NCBI GenBank assembly: GCA_015709615.1
Contig: CP054179.1
Span: 1,736,001 to 1,800,000, forward strand
DNA: 64,000 bases
Reading direction: 5' to 3'
From: Gammaproteobacteria bacterium
GTDB lineage: Bacteria; Pseudomonadota; Gammaproteobacteria; Burkholderiales; Nitrosomonadaceae
The notes under the pieces were generated by a model. It was not told the DNA's origin and made no database searches. It saw only the letters and a program-made list of their open reading frames with translations. Made by a program: the position numbers and the translations under genes. Below, piece by piece: positions 16,615 through 26,198 of this stretch. The first letter of the stretch is position 1. The number at the start of each line of letters is the position of its first letter.

Positions 16615-17771
16615 ACGTTCAACCCCCGCAGCCGCTGCCGGTTTTCCCAGTCGATGCGCAGCAAAACCGCCAATGCAATGCAATTCGCCGTGATGCTGCT
16701 GCCGCCGAAACTCAGCAGCGGCAATGTCAATCCTTTGGTCGGCAAGACGCCCATGTTGACGCCCATATTGATCAACGCCTGCACCCCGATCCAAATGCCG
16801 ATACCTTGCGCCACCAGCGCCGCGAAAGGGCTGCCCAGTTTGGCCGCCAGACGGCCGATGACAAACGCGCGCGTGATCAGCCAGATGAACAAAACGATCA
16901 CAGTGGCCACACCGACAAAGCCGAGTTCCTCGGCCAGCACCGAAAGTAAAAAGTCGGTGTGCGCTTCCGGCAAATAGAACAGTTTCTCTACGCTGCCGCC
17001 CAGACCGACGCCCAGCCATTCGCCGCGCCCGAATGCGATCAGCGCATGACTCAACTGATAGCCTTTGCCATACGGATCGGCCCAAGGATCCATAAATGCG
17101 ATCACGCGATTCAGCCGGTACGGCGAACTTAAAATCAGCTCGTACAAACCAAATGCCAGGATGGCGATCAGGCTGACGAATATTTTCAGACTGACGCCGC
17201 CGAGAAACAAAATCGACATCGCCAACGCAGCTACCACGAAGAAAGCGCCGAAATCCGGTTCGAGCAGCAATAACGCACCGACCACGGACAACACGATCGC
17301 AATCGGCACAAATCCCTTGAAGAAGGAATTCAGATCGGCTGCCTTGCGGTTCACATAATCAGCGGCGTACAACACCATGCAAAACTTCATGAACTCGGAC
17401 GGCTGGATATTCACCACGTACAGCGAAATCCAGCGCTGACTGCCGTTCACTTCATGCCCGATGCCGGGCACCAGCACCAATATCAACAGAAAAATGCTGG
17501 TGATAAGCAGATAGGTAACGTATTTCTGCCACATCTGCATCGGCACTTGAAAAGCGACCAATCCCAACAGCAGTCCGACACCCAGATACGCACTATGCCG
17601 CAACAAATAATGGCCAGCGCGGTCGGTGCCGAATTGCGCTTCGGCGATGGCAATCGAGGCGGAATAAATCATCACCAAACCGATGCTCAGCAGCAGCACA
17701 GCAGACCATACCAACGCCTGGTCAAAATCGGCCATGATTCTTGGTTTCTGATTGCTTGCCTGATAAATCAT
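16611..17771 (-). CDS. ftsW: peptidoglycan glycosyltransferase FtsW (SEDS)
   Basis: A 386-residue polytopic membrane protein with about ten hydrophobic helices. SEDS marks: RHSAYLGVGLLLGLVAF, GSQRWISLYVVNIQPSEFMK (around residues 110-130) and ILSSPYRLNRVIAFMDPWADP. Near the C-terminus lie LPEAHTDFLLSVLAEELGF, VNMGVLPTKGLTLPLLSFGG and SSITANCIALAVLLRI. It polymerises lipid II at the septum together with FtsI, encoded seven genes upstream. It lies three bases after murD and overlaps murG by four. Confidence 0.97.
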   Translation of the reverse strand: MIYQASNQKPRIMADFDQALVWSAVLLLSIGLVMIYSASIAIAEAQFGTDRAGHYLLRHSAYLGVGLLLGLVAFQVPMQMWQKYVTYLLITSIFLLILVLVPGIGHEVNGSQRWISLYVVNIQPSEFMKFCMVLYAADYVNRKAADLNSFFKGFVPIAIVLSVVGALLLLEPDFGAFFVVAALAMSILFLGGVSLKIFVSLIAILAFGLYELILSSPYRLNRVIAFMDPWADPYGKGYQLSHALIAFGRGEWLGVGLGGSVEKLFYLPEAHTDFLLSVLAEELGFVGVATVIVLFIWLITRAFVIGRLAAKLGSPFAALVAQGIGIWIGVQALINMGVNMGVLPTKGLTLPLLSFGGSSITANCIALAVLLRIDWENRQRLRGLNV

Positions 17772-17774
17772 CGG

Positions 17775-19190
17775 TTAATGTTTTTTCTGCCCGAAACTGA
17801 AAAATTTGTTTTCCATATCCTTGACCGCTGCAACGAACACTTCCGCGCGATGGATATAATTTCTAAACATGTCGAAACTGGCGCATGCCGGTGAAAGCAA
17901 GACCACATCACCGGGCTGCGCCAGCAAAAAACTCTTTTGCATGGCTTCTTCCATAGTCACGGCAAAATGCAACGGCACGCCGCAATCCTTCAATTCTCCC
18001 GCAATGATGCCCCCATCCCGGCCGATCAACACGACGGCGCGGGCATTATGGGCAACCGCCTCCCGCAGATAAGAAAAATCCTGTCCCTTGCCGTCGCCAC
18101 CGGCGATTAAAATGACGTTTTGCTTCATGCCGCTTAAAGCAGCCACGGTAGCGCCGACATTGGTGCTCTTTGAGTCATCATAAAAAGTGACACCATTGAA
18201 CGCCGCCACTTTCTCCATGCGATGCGGCAAGCCGCGAAATTCACGCAATGCGGACAAGAGAGGCTCAATGGCTACACCGAGCGCGCGGCACAGCGCCAAC
18301 GCTGCGAGTGCGTTGACCGCGTTGTGCAGGCCGTAAACATTCAGCTCGGAAGCTTTCATTAGTGACTGACTACCTTCCAGCAGCCACAGATCATCGCCGT
18401 CGTGGCGGAGACCGTAATCCGCTTCAGTCGGCGGTTCATCCACGCCGAACGTGATTTGTTTTCTGCCGGGCAAAGCCATGGCACAAACGCCGGGATCGTT
18501 GCGGTTCAAAACTTGTACACCTGCGCCGGTCTTGTCCCGCAAAAACACCCGCGCCTTGGCCGTGGCGTAATCATGCATGCCGCGATAGCGGTCCAGATGA
18601 TCTTCGCTCAGATTCAGCACGGTTGCGGCATCGGCATTTAAATTGTGCGTCGTTTCCAATTGGAAGCTGGAAGTTTCCAGAATCCAAGCCTGCGGCCAAT
18701 CACCCGCATCGATGCGCTGCATCAGCGCATTCAGCACGGCAGGGCCGATATTGCCCGCCACCTCGACATTCCAGCCGGATTTTTTCAGCATGGCACCGGT
18801 CATGGCAGTAACCGTTGTTTTTCCATTAGAGCCGGAAATCGCCACGACTTTTGGTCTTGGCAAATGACTTTGCTCGAGCGCCCAGGAAAACAGCACCATG
18901 TCGCCTATCACCGGAATTCCTTGTTGCACCGCCTGTTGCACGCTGGGATCCGCCAGCGGCACACCGGGGCTGATCGCAATCATGTCGATTCCGTTGAAAA
19001 CCGGCGCGGCAAATTTACCTGTGTGCAATTGCACGGCTGGAAACTCGGTGGTGATTCGCTGCCAGTTGGGCGGCTCCGGACGGCTATCGGCAGCGCGCAC
19101 CTTGGCGCCTTGCCGTAGCAGCCATTTCACCATGGACAAACCGGTTTCACCCATACCCAGCACCAAAATTGTTTTACCTTGCAAATTCAT
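17775..19190 (-). CDS. murD: UDP-MurNAc-L-alanine--D-glutamate ligase
   Basis: A 471-residue Mur ligase. The N-terminal Rossmann part opens TILVLGMGETGLSMVKWLL. The ATP loop is VVAISGSNGKTTVTAMTGAM (about 114-133). The central domain has LNLSEDHLDRYRGMHDYATA, with the conserved carbamylated-Lys region following. The C-terminal domain carries TFYDDSKSTNVGATVAALSG and VVLLSPACASFDMF. It adds D-Glu to UDP-MurNAc-L-Ala. It overlaps mraY by four bases at its start and is followed three bases later by ftsW. Confidence 0.97.
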   Translation of the reverse strand: MNLQGKTILVLGMGETGLSMVKWLLRQGAKVRAADSRPEPPNWQRITTEFPAVQLHTGKFAAPVFNGIDMIAISPGVPLADPSVQQAVQQGIPVIGDMVLFSWALEQSHLPRPKVVAISGSNGKTTVTAMTGAMLKKSGWNVEVAGNIGPAVLNALMQRIDAGDWPQAWILETSSFQLETTHNLNADAATVLNLSEDHLDRYRGMHDYATAKARVFLRDKTGAGVQVLNRNDPGVCAMALPGRKQITFGVDEPPTEADYGLRHDGDDLWLLEGSQSLMKASELNVYGLHNAVNALAALALCRALGVAIEPLLSALREFRGLPHRMEKVAAFNGVTFYDDSKSTNVGATVAALSGMKQNVILIAGGDGKGQDFSYLREAVAHNARAVVLIGRDGGIIAGELKDCGVPLHFAVTMEEAMQKSFLLAQPGDVVLLSPACASFDMFRNYIHRAEVFVAAVKDMENKFFSFGQKKH

Positions 19191-20272
19191 CGTAACTTTA
19201 ATGTCGACAACCCGACCAATACCAAAATGAAAGTGATGATCCAGAATCTGACTACCACCTGATTTTCCTTCCAGCCTTTCAATTCAAAATGATGATGTAA
19301 AGGCGCCATGCGGAAAACCCGTTTGCCCAGCAGCTTGAACGACGCCACTTGCAGCATCACGGAAAGCGCCTCGACGACAAAAACACCACCCATGATGACC
19401 AGCACGATCTCCTGGCGCACGATGACGGTGACGATCCCCAGTGCGGCGCCCAGCGCCAATGCACCGACATCGCCCATAAAAACCTCGGCGGGATAAGCGT
19501 TAAACCACAGGAAGGCCAGTCCGGCACCGGCCATAGCGCCGCAAAATACGGCCAATTCCCCGGCGTTGGGGATATAAGGAATGCCGAGATACTTGGCAAA
19601 TACCACATGACCGGCCGCATACGCGAACACCGCCAGCGCGCTGCTGATCATCACCGTCGGCATGATGGCCAGACCGTCCAGGCCGTCGGTCAGATTCACC
19701 GCGTTGCTGGTGCCGACGATGACGAAATAGGACAGCACAACAAACCCCGTTGCCCCGAGAGGAATGGCGACCTCCTTGAAAAAGGGCACGATCATGTCGG
19801 TTTGCGCCGGAATTTCCGCGATCGACGCCAGATACAACGCAACCGCGAGCGCGATCAGCGATTGCCAGAAAAATTTAGCGCGCGCGGAAAGCCCCTTCGG
19901 ATTACGGTGAACCACTTTGCGGTAATCGTCGACCCAGCCGATCACGCCGAATCCCAGTGTGGTCGCGAGCACCACCCAGACATAGCGATTGTTCAAATCC
20001 GACCACAGCAGAGTGGTTAAAACAATCGCCATCAAAATCAAGGCGCCGCCCATCGTCGGCGTACCGGTTTTGACGAGGTGCGTTTGCGGCCCGTCGTCGC
20101 GCACCGATTGACCGATTTTGTAAGCGGTCAGCTTACGGATCATCAGCGGACCGATGATGAAGGAAATCACCAAGGCCGTCAGCGCAGCCAATACGGTGCG
20201 CAAGGTAATATAACTGAACACATTGAACGCGCGAATGTCTTGCGCCAGCCATTGCGAGAGCGTCAGCAGCAT
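19187..20272 (-). CDS. mraY: phospho-MurNAc-pentapeptide transferase MraY
   Basis: A 361-residue integral membrane enzyme with about ten helices. It moves phospho-MurNAc-pentapeptide onto undecaprenyl phosphate to make lipid I. Catalytic and metal residues lie in TPTMGGALIL, the DD-type motif WVDDYRKVVHRNPKGLSARAK region (about 113-133), SNAVNLTDGLDGLAIMPT (about 187-204), and FMGDVGALALGAALG. The C-terminal HHHFELKGWKE is diagnostic. The length equals the family standard of about 360. It overlaps murF by 10 bp and murD by 4. Confidence 0.97.
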   Translation of the reverse strand: MLLTLSQWLAQDIRAFNVFSYITLRTVLAALTALVISFIIGPLMIRKLTAYKIGQSVRDDGPQTHLVKTGTPTMGGALILMAIVLTTLLWSDLNNRYVWVVLATTLGFGVIGWVDDYRKVVHRNPKGLSARAKFFWQSLIALAVALYLASIAEIPAQTDMIVPFFKEVAIPLGATGFVVLSYFVIVGTSNAVNLTDGLDGLAIMPTVMISSALAVFAYAAGHVVFAKYLGIPYIPNAGELAVFCGAMAGAGLAFLWFNAYPAEVFMGDVGALALGAALGIVTVIVRQEIVLVIMGGVFVVEALSVMLQVASFKLLGKRVFRMAPLHHHFELKGWKENQVVVRFWIITFILVLVGLSTLKLR

Positions 20273-21660
20273 GATGACCCCACCGGCTGTTCCAGTTGCC
20301 GTACTACCCGTTCCATATGCATGAAGCGCGATCCCTTGACCAGCAAAGTCACGTCATCCGCCAGCAAACTTTCCGTTTCGTGCAACAATTCATCGATATT
20401 ATTGAAATGCCGCGCGCCTTTGCCGAATTCTTCCGCCGCGTACGCGCTCAGCTCGCCCAACGTCAATAAGCGATCCAACCCGGCATTGCGCGCATCGCGT
20501 CCGATCGTACGGTGCAGATCGATGGCGGATTTGCCCAATTCGCCCATATCCCCGAGCACCAATATTTTTTTCCCCGGGGTTGCCGCCAACACCGCCAAAG
20601 CCGCGCGCACCGATTCGGGATTGGCGTTATAGGTATCATCGATGAGCAGCGCATGATGCAGACCGGATTTTTTCTGCAACCGCCCCTTCACACCTTGGAA
20701 TGCTGTGAGACCGGCGGCAATCGCTTCCTTGCCGATTCCCAGCGCTATTGCAGCGGCGGCGGCAGCCAGCGCGTTATACACGTTATGCACGCCCGGTGCC
20801 TGCAATTTCACTTCCACACTGCCATCCGGCAATTTCAACTGAATCCGGTTGCTCAATCGATCGGCCTGAAACTCCGCGCTTATCAAAGCTTGCTCACGCA
20901 AACCGAAATCGACTATCTTGCGCGCACCAGCATACCCCCGCCACACAGCGGCATAGCGGTCATCCGCGTTGATCACTGCCGTTCCTTGCGCATCCAACCC
21001 GGTAAAAATCTCCGCCTTGGCGCGCGCCACCGTCTCGACCGAACCCAATCCCTCGATATGCGCGGCTCCGGCATTGGTAATCACCGCCACGCAGGGTTTT
21101 GCCAATCCGCTGAGATAACCGATCTCGCCGATATGATTCATACCCATCTCGATCACTGCGTAGCGATGCTGCGGCCGTAGACGTAACAACATCTGCGGCA
21201 CGCCGATATCGTTATTCAGATTCCCTTCGGTCGCCAGCACCTGATCGGCTTGTTCATTTGCGCCGCCGCATGCCGCAGCTTGATGCAATATCGCGGCGAT
21301 CATTTCCTTGACCGTGGTCTTGCCGTTGCTGCCGGTAACGCCGATCACCGGTAGCGTAAACCGGTTACGCCAATGCGCCGCCAGCTGCCCTAACCCTAGC
21401 CGGGTATCCTTGACGCGCAGCAGCGGAATACCGGCCGCCAATACATCGCCACTGACTGTCTGCGGAACCAGCGCGGCAACCGCGCCTTTTTCTTCGGCGC
21501 TACGGATGAATGCGCTGCCGTCGAACCGGTCACCGCTTAGCGCCACGAACAGATCGCCGGATTTAAGCGTGCGGCTGTCGGTGCTGACCCCGGTAAACAA
21601 CCCGTCCTGCCCGCTCCACTCGGCTTGCAGTACTTGCGCCGCTTCCCGGATCGTCATCAT
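20263..21660 (-). CDS. murF: UDP-MurNAc-tripeptide D-alanyl-D-alanine ligase
   Basis: A 465-residue Mur ligase adding the D-Ala-D-Ala made by Ddl. The N-terminal domain has GVSTDSRTLKSGDLFVALSG. The ATP loop is LPVIGVTGSNGKTTVKEMIA (about 103-122), followed by a slightly long Ala/Gly-rich insert and TEGNLNNDIGVPQMLLRL. The Mg site is VIEMGMNHIGEIGYLSG, and the C-terminal domain carries LLIDDTYNANPESVRAAL. The start overlaps murE by four bases and the end overlaps mraY by ten. Confidence 0.97.
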   Translation of the reverse strand: MMTIREAAQVLQAEWSGQDGLFTGVSTDSRTLKSGDLFVALSGDRFDGSAFIRSAEEKGAVAALVPQTVSGDVLAAGIPLLRVKDTRLGLGQLAAHWRNRFTLPVIGVTGSNGKTTVKEMIAAILHQAAACGGANEQADQVLATEGNLNNDIGVPQMLLRLRPQHRYAVIEMGMNHIGEIGYLSGLAKPCVAVITNAGAAHIEGLGSVETVARAKAEIFTGLDAQGTAVINADDRYAAVWRGYAGARKIVDFGLREQALISAEFQADRLSNRIQLKLPDGSVEVKLQAPGVHNVYNALAAAAAAIALGIGKEAIAAGLTAFQGVKGRLQKKSGLHHALLIDDTYNANPESVRAALAVLAATPGKKILVLGDMGELGKSAIDLHRTIGRDARNAGLDRLLTLGELSAYAAEEFGKGARHFNNIDELLHETESLLADDVTLLVKGSRFMHMERVVRQLEQPVGSSCC

Positions 21661-23213
21661 GATTGAACCCGCACCTTTCTGGCTAAATCCTTCAGCACCT
21701 GCTGCACAATTTCCGCATCGCTGAAGGGAATCTTCCGCCCTTTTATTTCCTGGAATTTTTCATGACCCTTGCCCGCGATCAGCACAATATCGTTGTTGTG
21801 CGCGTTGGCGATGGCCTGATAAATGGCCAGCGCGCGATCGGGCTCGATCTGGTAATTGTCCGCGCCCGCACCCGCCGTAATATCTTGAATAATGCTCAAA
21901 GGATCTTCCGTGCGCGGGTTATCGCTGGTAAAAATGACTTCGTCCGCCAGCCGCGTGGCGACTTCGCCCACCATGGCGCGCTTACCTTTATCGCGGTCGC
22001 CGCCGCACCCGACAACGCAGCATAACCGCGCACCTTGCCGGGATGTCCGTTTCTTCGGTTGCGCGCCGCGCAACAACTCGCGCAACGTGCACAGCACTTT
22101 TTCCAAGGCATCGGGCGTATGCGCGTAATCGACAACAATAATCGGCTGGTCAACCCCTTGGTATTTCTCCATCCTACCCGGAATGGGTTGCACATTTTGC
22201 AGCGACCGGACTGCGTCCGGCAAGCGGATCCCGCTTACCAGCATGGCAGCCACGACAGCAAGCAAGTTTGATGCATTGAATTTACCCAGCAAGCCAATTT
22301 TCAAATGTTCGCGATTATCCTCAAATTCGATATCAAATTCCAGACCATGGAGATCGACTTTTAAATTGGAGCCATACACCATTTTGAATGGACTTGAATC
22401 GCGCTTTTCCGGATAGTGAAATCCATAGCCGATCAAGGTTGTGGATTTATTGGCAAGCTGCCGCGATAGTTCGACACCCAATACATCGTCCATGTTGATG
22501 ACCGCATACTGCAAGCCAGGCCAGAAAAACAGGCACGCCTTGGCGGCGGCATAGGCATCCATATCGCGATGGTAATCCAGGTGGTCGCGCGACAAGTTGG
22601 TCAGCACAGCCACCGCAAACACGGTGCCGTTGACCCGTCCTTGCACCAAACCGTGCGACGACACCTCCATCGCCACACCGTGCGCGCCCTGCTCCACAAA
22701 TCCGGCAAGCGAACGCTGTAATACCGCGGCGTCGGGCGTCGTGTTCTCCGCCTTGGCTAATGCGCCGCAAAAACCGTTTCCAAGCGTTCCCAGCACGGCC
22801 GTTTTTTTACCCAGGCTTGTCATGGCTTGCGCGTACCAGTGGCTGCACGATGTCTTGCCGTTGGTTCCGGTGATTCCGACCATCCACAATTTCTCCGACG
22901 GCTGATCATACACATGACTGGCAATCGACCCCGCTTGTGCTTTCAGATCCTCGATCGCCAGCGCCGGGATGCGCCACTCGGGATTCCAGGTAAAATCCTG
23001 CGGATCCCACAACACGGCGTTAGCACCGGCGGCAATCGCTTGCGGAATGAAGTTGCGTCCATCCGCGATTTCACCGGCGTAGGCAAGAAAGGTATCGCCG
23101 GGCTGTATTTGCCGGCTATCCGTCACCAGATTCTTGACCGCAACCCCCAGCTCATCCAAACGATGATGATCGAACAACTTGGGTGCTTTCTTTTTGATCG
23201 TCATCCCCTTCAT
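21657..23213 (-). CDS. murE: UDP-MurNAc-tripeptide synthetase, meso-DAP type
   Basis: A 518-residue Mur ligase. The N-terminal domain has VTDSRQIQPGDTFLAYAG. The ATP loop is WMVGITGTNGKTSCSHWYAQ (about 109-128). The central domain has LTNLSRDHLDYHRDMDAYAA, and the C-terminal domain VDYAHTPDALEKVLCTLREL. The motif TSDNPRTEDP near residue 425 (DNPR) selects meso-diaminopimelate, as expected for a Gram-negative. A second ATG (MTIKKKAP) four codons in is an alternative start. It overlaps ftsI and murF by four bases each. Confidence 0.97.
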   Translation of the reverse strand: MKGMTIKKKAPKLFDHHRLDELGVAVKNLVTDSRQIQPGDTFLAYAGEIADGRNFIPQAIAAGANAVLWDPQDFTWNPEWRIPALAIEDLKAQAGSIASHVYDQPSEKLWMVGITGTNGKTSCSHWYAQAMTSLGKKTAVLGTLGNGFCGALAKAENTTPDAAVLQRSLAGFVEQGAHGVAMEVSSHGLVQGRVNGTVFAVAVLTNLSRDHLDYHRDMDAYAAAKACLFFWPGLQYAVINMDDVLGVELSRQLANKSTTLIGYGFHYPEKRDSSPFKMVYGSNLKVDLHGLEFDIEFEDNREHLKIGLLGKFNASNLLAVVAAMLVSGIRLPDAVRSLQNVQPIPGRMEKYQGVDQPIIVVDYAHTPDALEKVLCTLRELLRGAQPKKRTSRQGARLCCVVGCGGDRDKGKRAMVGEVATRLADEVIFTSDNPRTEDPLSIIQDITAGAGADNYQIEPDRALAIYQAIANAHNNDIVLIAGKGHEKFQEIKGRKIPFSDAEIVQQVLKDLARKVRVQS

Positions 23214-24934
23214 CCTTCATCACCCATCTCGGGTGTCGCGGTAAACGTAATCACGTTGTTGGCGGGTGCATCCGGTGGAATATTCAAGATGCGCAAGGCA
23301 CCGGACATGACTTTGCTGAACACCGGTGCTGCCACGGCGCCGCCGAAATATTTACCGGCAGATGGTTCGTCGATCATCACGGCGATGATCAAGCGCGGAT
23401 TCGATGCCGGCGCGTAGCCGACAAATGTGGAGATATAGCGCTTATTGGCATACTGGCCATCGACCAGCTTATGCGCCGTACCGGTTTTTCCGGCCACGCG
23501 GTAGCCGCTGATCTGCGCCAGCGGCGCCGTGCCGCCGGGCTTGGTCGCCATCTCCAGCATACGGCTCATCGCCTGTGCGGTATCGCGCGAGATGACGCGC
23601 TGCCCCATCACCGGCATGTTTTGTTTCAACAGTGAGATCGGTTTTAATTCGCCGCCGCTGGCGAAAATCGTATAGGCGCGCGCCAGCTGCATCAGACTGG
23701 TGGAGATACCGTGACCGTACGACATCGTGGCCTGTTCAATCGGCCGCCATTTGTTGTACGGGCGCAATATGCCGCTGGCTTCGCCGGGAAAACCGGAATT
23801 TGTCAGCGTGCCGAAGCCGGAGCGGTTAAACATTTCCCACATCGTCTGCGACTCCAGCGACAAAGCGATTTTTGCCGTGCCGACATTGCTCGACTGCTGG
23901 ATGATTTGCGCCACCGTCAATTCGCCTTTATTGCTGACATCGCGTATGGTTTTTCTGCCCACCTGCCACATACCCGGCGCGGTTTGCAGCACCGTGTTGG
24001 CGTTGACTTTGCCGATCTCCATCGCAATCGCCACGGTGAACGGCTTTAAGGTCGATCCCGGCTCGAACGTATCGATCAACGCCCGGTTGCGCAGTCTTTC
24101 ATTGGTGATGGATGAACGTCTATTCGGGTTATACGCCGGCAAATTGGTCAGAGCCAGAATTTCGCCGGTTTGCGCATCCAGCACGACGATGCTGCCGGCC
24201 TTGGCGTTATTGGTCAGCACCGCTTCTTTCAATTCCGCATGCGCGCGATACTGAATTCTTCTGTCGATCGACAGCACCAGATCCTGCCCTGGCTTGGGCG
24301 GACGGATGTTTTCCACGTCCTCGATGATCTGCCCTTTGTTATCCTTGAGCACGCGCCGCCGCCCCAATTCACCCGCGAGCTTATCCTGCCAGCCGCGCTC
24401 CACGCCTTCCTGGCCTTCGTCGTTGATATCGGTGAATCCCAGCACATGCGCGGCAAACTCGCTTTCCGGATAATAGCGTTTGGATTCACTGGTCAAATGA
24501 ATCCCTTTGATTTTCATTTTCATGATTTTTTCAGCGGTATCCGGAACCACTTGCCGCTTCAAATAAACAAACCGGCTATTTTCCCGGTTGAGGCGGTCAT
24601 TGATTTCGGTGCTATCCATCTCGAGCAGACTGGCCAGCTTTTTCAGTTGCTCCGGTTCGATCTCCACCACTTTCGGATCGGCGTAGATCGAGGCGACCGG
24701 TGAGCTGATCGCCAGAATATGGCCATTGCGGTCGGTAATCATGCCGCGGTCGGCATTCATTTCCACGATGCGGCTGTAACGCGACTCGCCTTTTTCCTGC
24801 AGGAAATCATGGTGCATGCCTTGCAAGTACGCCGCGCGCCCTGCCAAACTGATTAAACCCAGCACCAGCAAGCCGAACAGCAGCAACGAACGCCACGTCG
24901 ATAACTTGATTTGCCGAGGTTCGGGTTTAATCAT
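23210..24934 (-). CDS. ftsI: septal transpeptidase FtsI (PBP3)
   Basis: A 574-residue class B penicillin-binding protein. A short cytoplasmic tail and one membrane helix (SLLLFGLLVLGLISLAGRAA, about 16-35) anchor it. The pedestal domain follows with RGMITDRNGHILAIS. The transpeptidase domain has the catalytic SxxK motif in FEPGSTLKPFTVAIAME (about 290-306), SxN in QQSSNVGTAKIAL and KTG in VAGKTGTAHK near 484. It cross-links septal peptidoglycan and works with FtsW. It lies between ftsL and murE with four-base overlaps. Confidence 0.97.
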   Translation of the reverse strand: MIKPEPRQIKLSTWRSLLLFGLLVLGLISLAGRAAYLQGMHHDFLQEKGESRYSRIVEMNADRGMITDRNGHILAISSPVASIYADPKVVEIEPEQLKKLASLLEMDSTEINDRLNRENSRFVYLKRQVVPDTAEKIMKMKIKGIHLTSESKRYYPESEFAAHVLGFTDINDEGQEGVERGWQDKLAGELGRRRVLKDNKGQIIEDVENIRPPKPGQDLVLSIDRRIQYRAHAELKEAVLTNNAKAGSIVVLDAQTGEILALTNLPAYNPNRRSSITNERLRNRALIDTFEPGSTLKPFTVAIAMEIGKVNANTVLQTAPGMWQVGRKTIRDVSNKGELTVAQIIQQSSNVGTAKIALSLESQTMWEMFNRSGFGTLTNSGFPGEASGILRPYNKWRPIEQATMSYGHGISTSLMQLARAYTIFASGGELKPISLLKQNMPVMGQRVISRDTAQAMSRMLEMATKPGGTAPLAQISGYRVAGKTGTAHKLVDGQYANKRYISTFVGYAPASNPRLIIAVMIDEPSAGKYFGGAVAAPVFSKVMSGALRILNIPPDAPANNVITFTATPEMGDEG

Positions 24935-25233
24935 GGTTTTAACCCTTGTGCATCCAGCCGGTTCTCGGCCTCATTGATTGATACGATTTGAATGTTGGCC
25001 GCGGCCGGCACGGTCATTTTCAGATGCTCCCTGGCGATGTGCTCTATCCGGCCATGCATGATCAATGTGCTCTGCTCCAGTTGCAATCTTCCCCATTCCA
25101 CATCCAGCTTACGCTCGATTTCCTTTTCATTTTCCAGCGCCATGAATAACTTGCGCACCATGTGCTGCGAGGTCACTACGCCCAACGCGCAAGCGATCAA
25201 TATAAAAACCAGAAAAATGTTCAGCTTGAACAT
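24931..25233 (-). CDS. ftsL: cell division protein FtsL
   Basis: A 100-residue bitopic protein. One membrane helix (LNIFLVFILIACALGVVT, about 4-21) is followed by a short periplasmic coiled coil (MALENEKEIERKLDVEWGRL, about 32-51) with QLEQSTLIMHGRIEHIARE. It ends in LKMTVPAAANIQIV, the usual FtsL tail. FtsL joins FtsB and FtsQ and activates FtsW-FtsI. Sequence conservation in the family is low, and the position between rsmH and ftsI supports the call. Confidence 0.95.
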   Translation of the reverse strand: MFKLNIFLVFILIACALGVVTSQHMVRKLFMALENEKEIERKLDVEWGRLQLEQSTLIMHGRIEHIAREHLKMTVPAAANIQIVSINEAENRLDAQGLKP

Positions 25234-25237
25234 CCCG

Positions 25238-26176
25238 TCATCCGTTGAGGGTTACTTTCTCAGCCACACGCATTACTGCGCTTCTTGCCCGCGCATTTTC
25301 TTCCACTTCCCGTTCGTCCGGACGCACTGCCCGGCCGATCACGCGCAAGGTCTGTTTGCTCAATCTTTGCACATCCTTTTCCCGCAACGGCACGCCACGC
25401 GGCAACTCATCCGTACTGGCCGCCTTACGCATAAATTGCTTGACCATGCGATCCTCCAACGAATGAAAACTGATCACCACCAACCTTCCGCCCGGATTCA
25501 ACAATTCCACGCATTGCGGCAGCACCAGCGACAATTCCTCAAGTTCCCGGTTGAGAAAAATCCTGATCGCCTGGAAAGTGCGCGTCGCCGGATGCCGTAT
25601 GCTCTCGCGCTGACGTGTGCGCACCACCGCTGACACGATTTCGGCAAGCTGCGATGTCGTCACGATGGGTTGCCGCACTCTCGCCGTCACAATCGCCCGG
25701 GCAATCTGACGCGCAAACCGTTCTTCGCCGTATTCCTTGATCACCCGCTCCAGTTGCTCTTCCGTCACCGCCGTCAGCCACTCCGCCGCGGTTTGTCCGC
25801 CAGTGGTATCCATGCGCATATCGAGCGGTCCGCCGGAGCGGAAACTGAATCCGCGCGAAATTTCCTCCAACTGCGGCGACGACACGCCCAAATCCAACAA
25901 CACGCCATCGATCTTGGCAATCCCAAGCTGCTGCAATAGCCACTGCATTTGCGAGAAACTGCCATGCCGGATACAAAAGCGCCGGTCCACAATGGCTTCA
26001 CCCACAACTACCGCAGCCGGATCCCGATCCAACGCCACCAGCCGTCCCTGTCCGCCCAATCGCGACAGGATCAGTCGGCTATGGCCGCCACGGCCGAATG
26101 TCGCATCCACATAAACACCATCCGGTTTGATCGCCAGCGCATCGACCGCTTCATGCAACAACACCGGAATGTGCAT
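25238..26176 (-). CDS. rsmH: 16S rRNA (cytosine1402-N4)-methyltransferase RsmH
   Basis: A 312-residue SAM-dependent methyltransferase (MraW), which modifies C1402 in the ribosomal P site. It begins HIPVLLHEAVDALAIKPDG, followed by the SAM motif YVDATFGRGGHSRLILSRL (about 21-39). Other marks are IDGVLLDLGVSSPQLEEISR and GFSFRSGGPLDMRMD, then the helical insert and FHSLEDRMVKQFMR. The ending RSAVMRVAEK is the usual one. It is the second gene of the dcw cluster, 22 bp after mraZ and four bases before ftsL. Confidence 0.97.
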   Translation of the reverse strand: MHIPVLLHEAVDALAIKPDGVYVDATFGRGGHSRLILSRLGGQGRLVALDRDPAAVVVGEAIVDRRFCIRHGSFSQMQWLLQQLGIAKIDGVLLDLGVSSPQLEEISRGFSFRSGGPLDMRMDTTGGQTAAEWLTAVTEEQLERVIKEYGEERFARQIARAIVTARVRQPIVTTSQLAEIVSAVVRTRQRESIRHPATRTFQAIRIFLNRELEELSLVLPQCVELLNPGGRLVVISFHSLEDRMVKQFMRKAASTDELPRGVPLREKDVQRLSKQTLRVIGRAVRPDEREVEENARARSAVMRVAEKVTLNG

Positions 26177-26198
26177 CTACCGCTTTTTCCCGTCTCGA

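Noticed and set aside
16615..17085. A 157-residue N-terminal extension of MurG
   Set aside because: It is the shadow of ftsW; the conserved MurG N-terminus and the ATGA overlap place the start at 16614.
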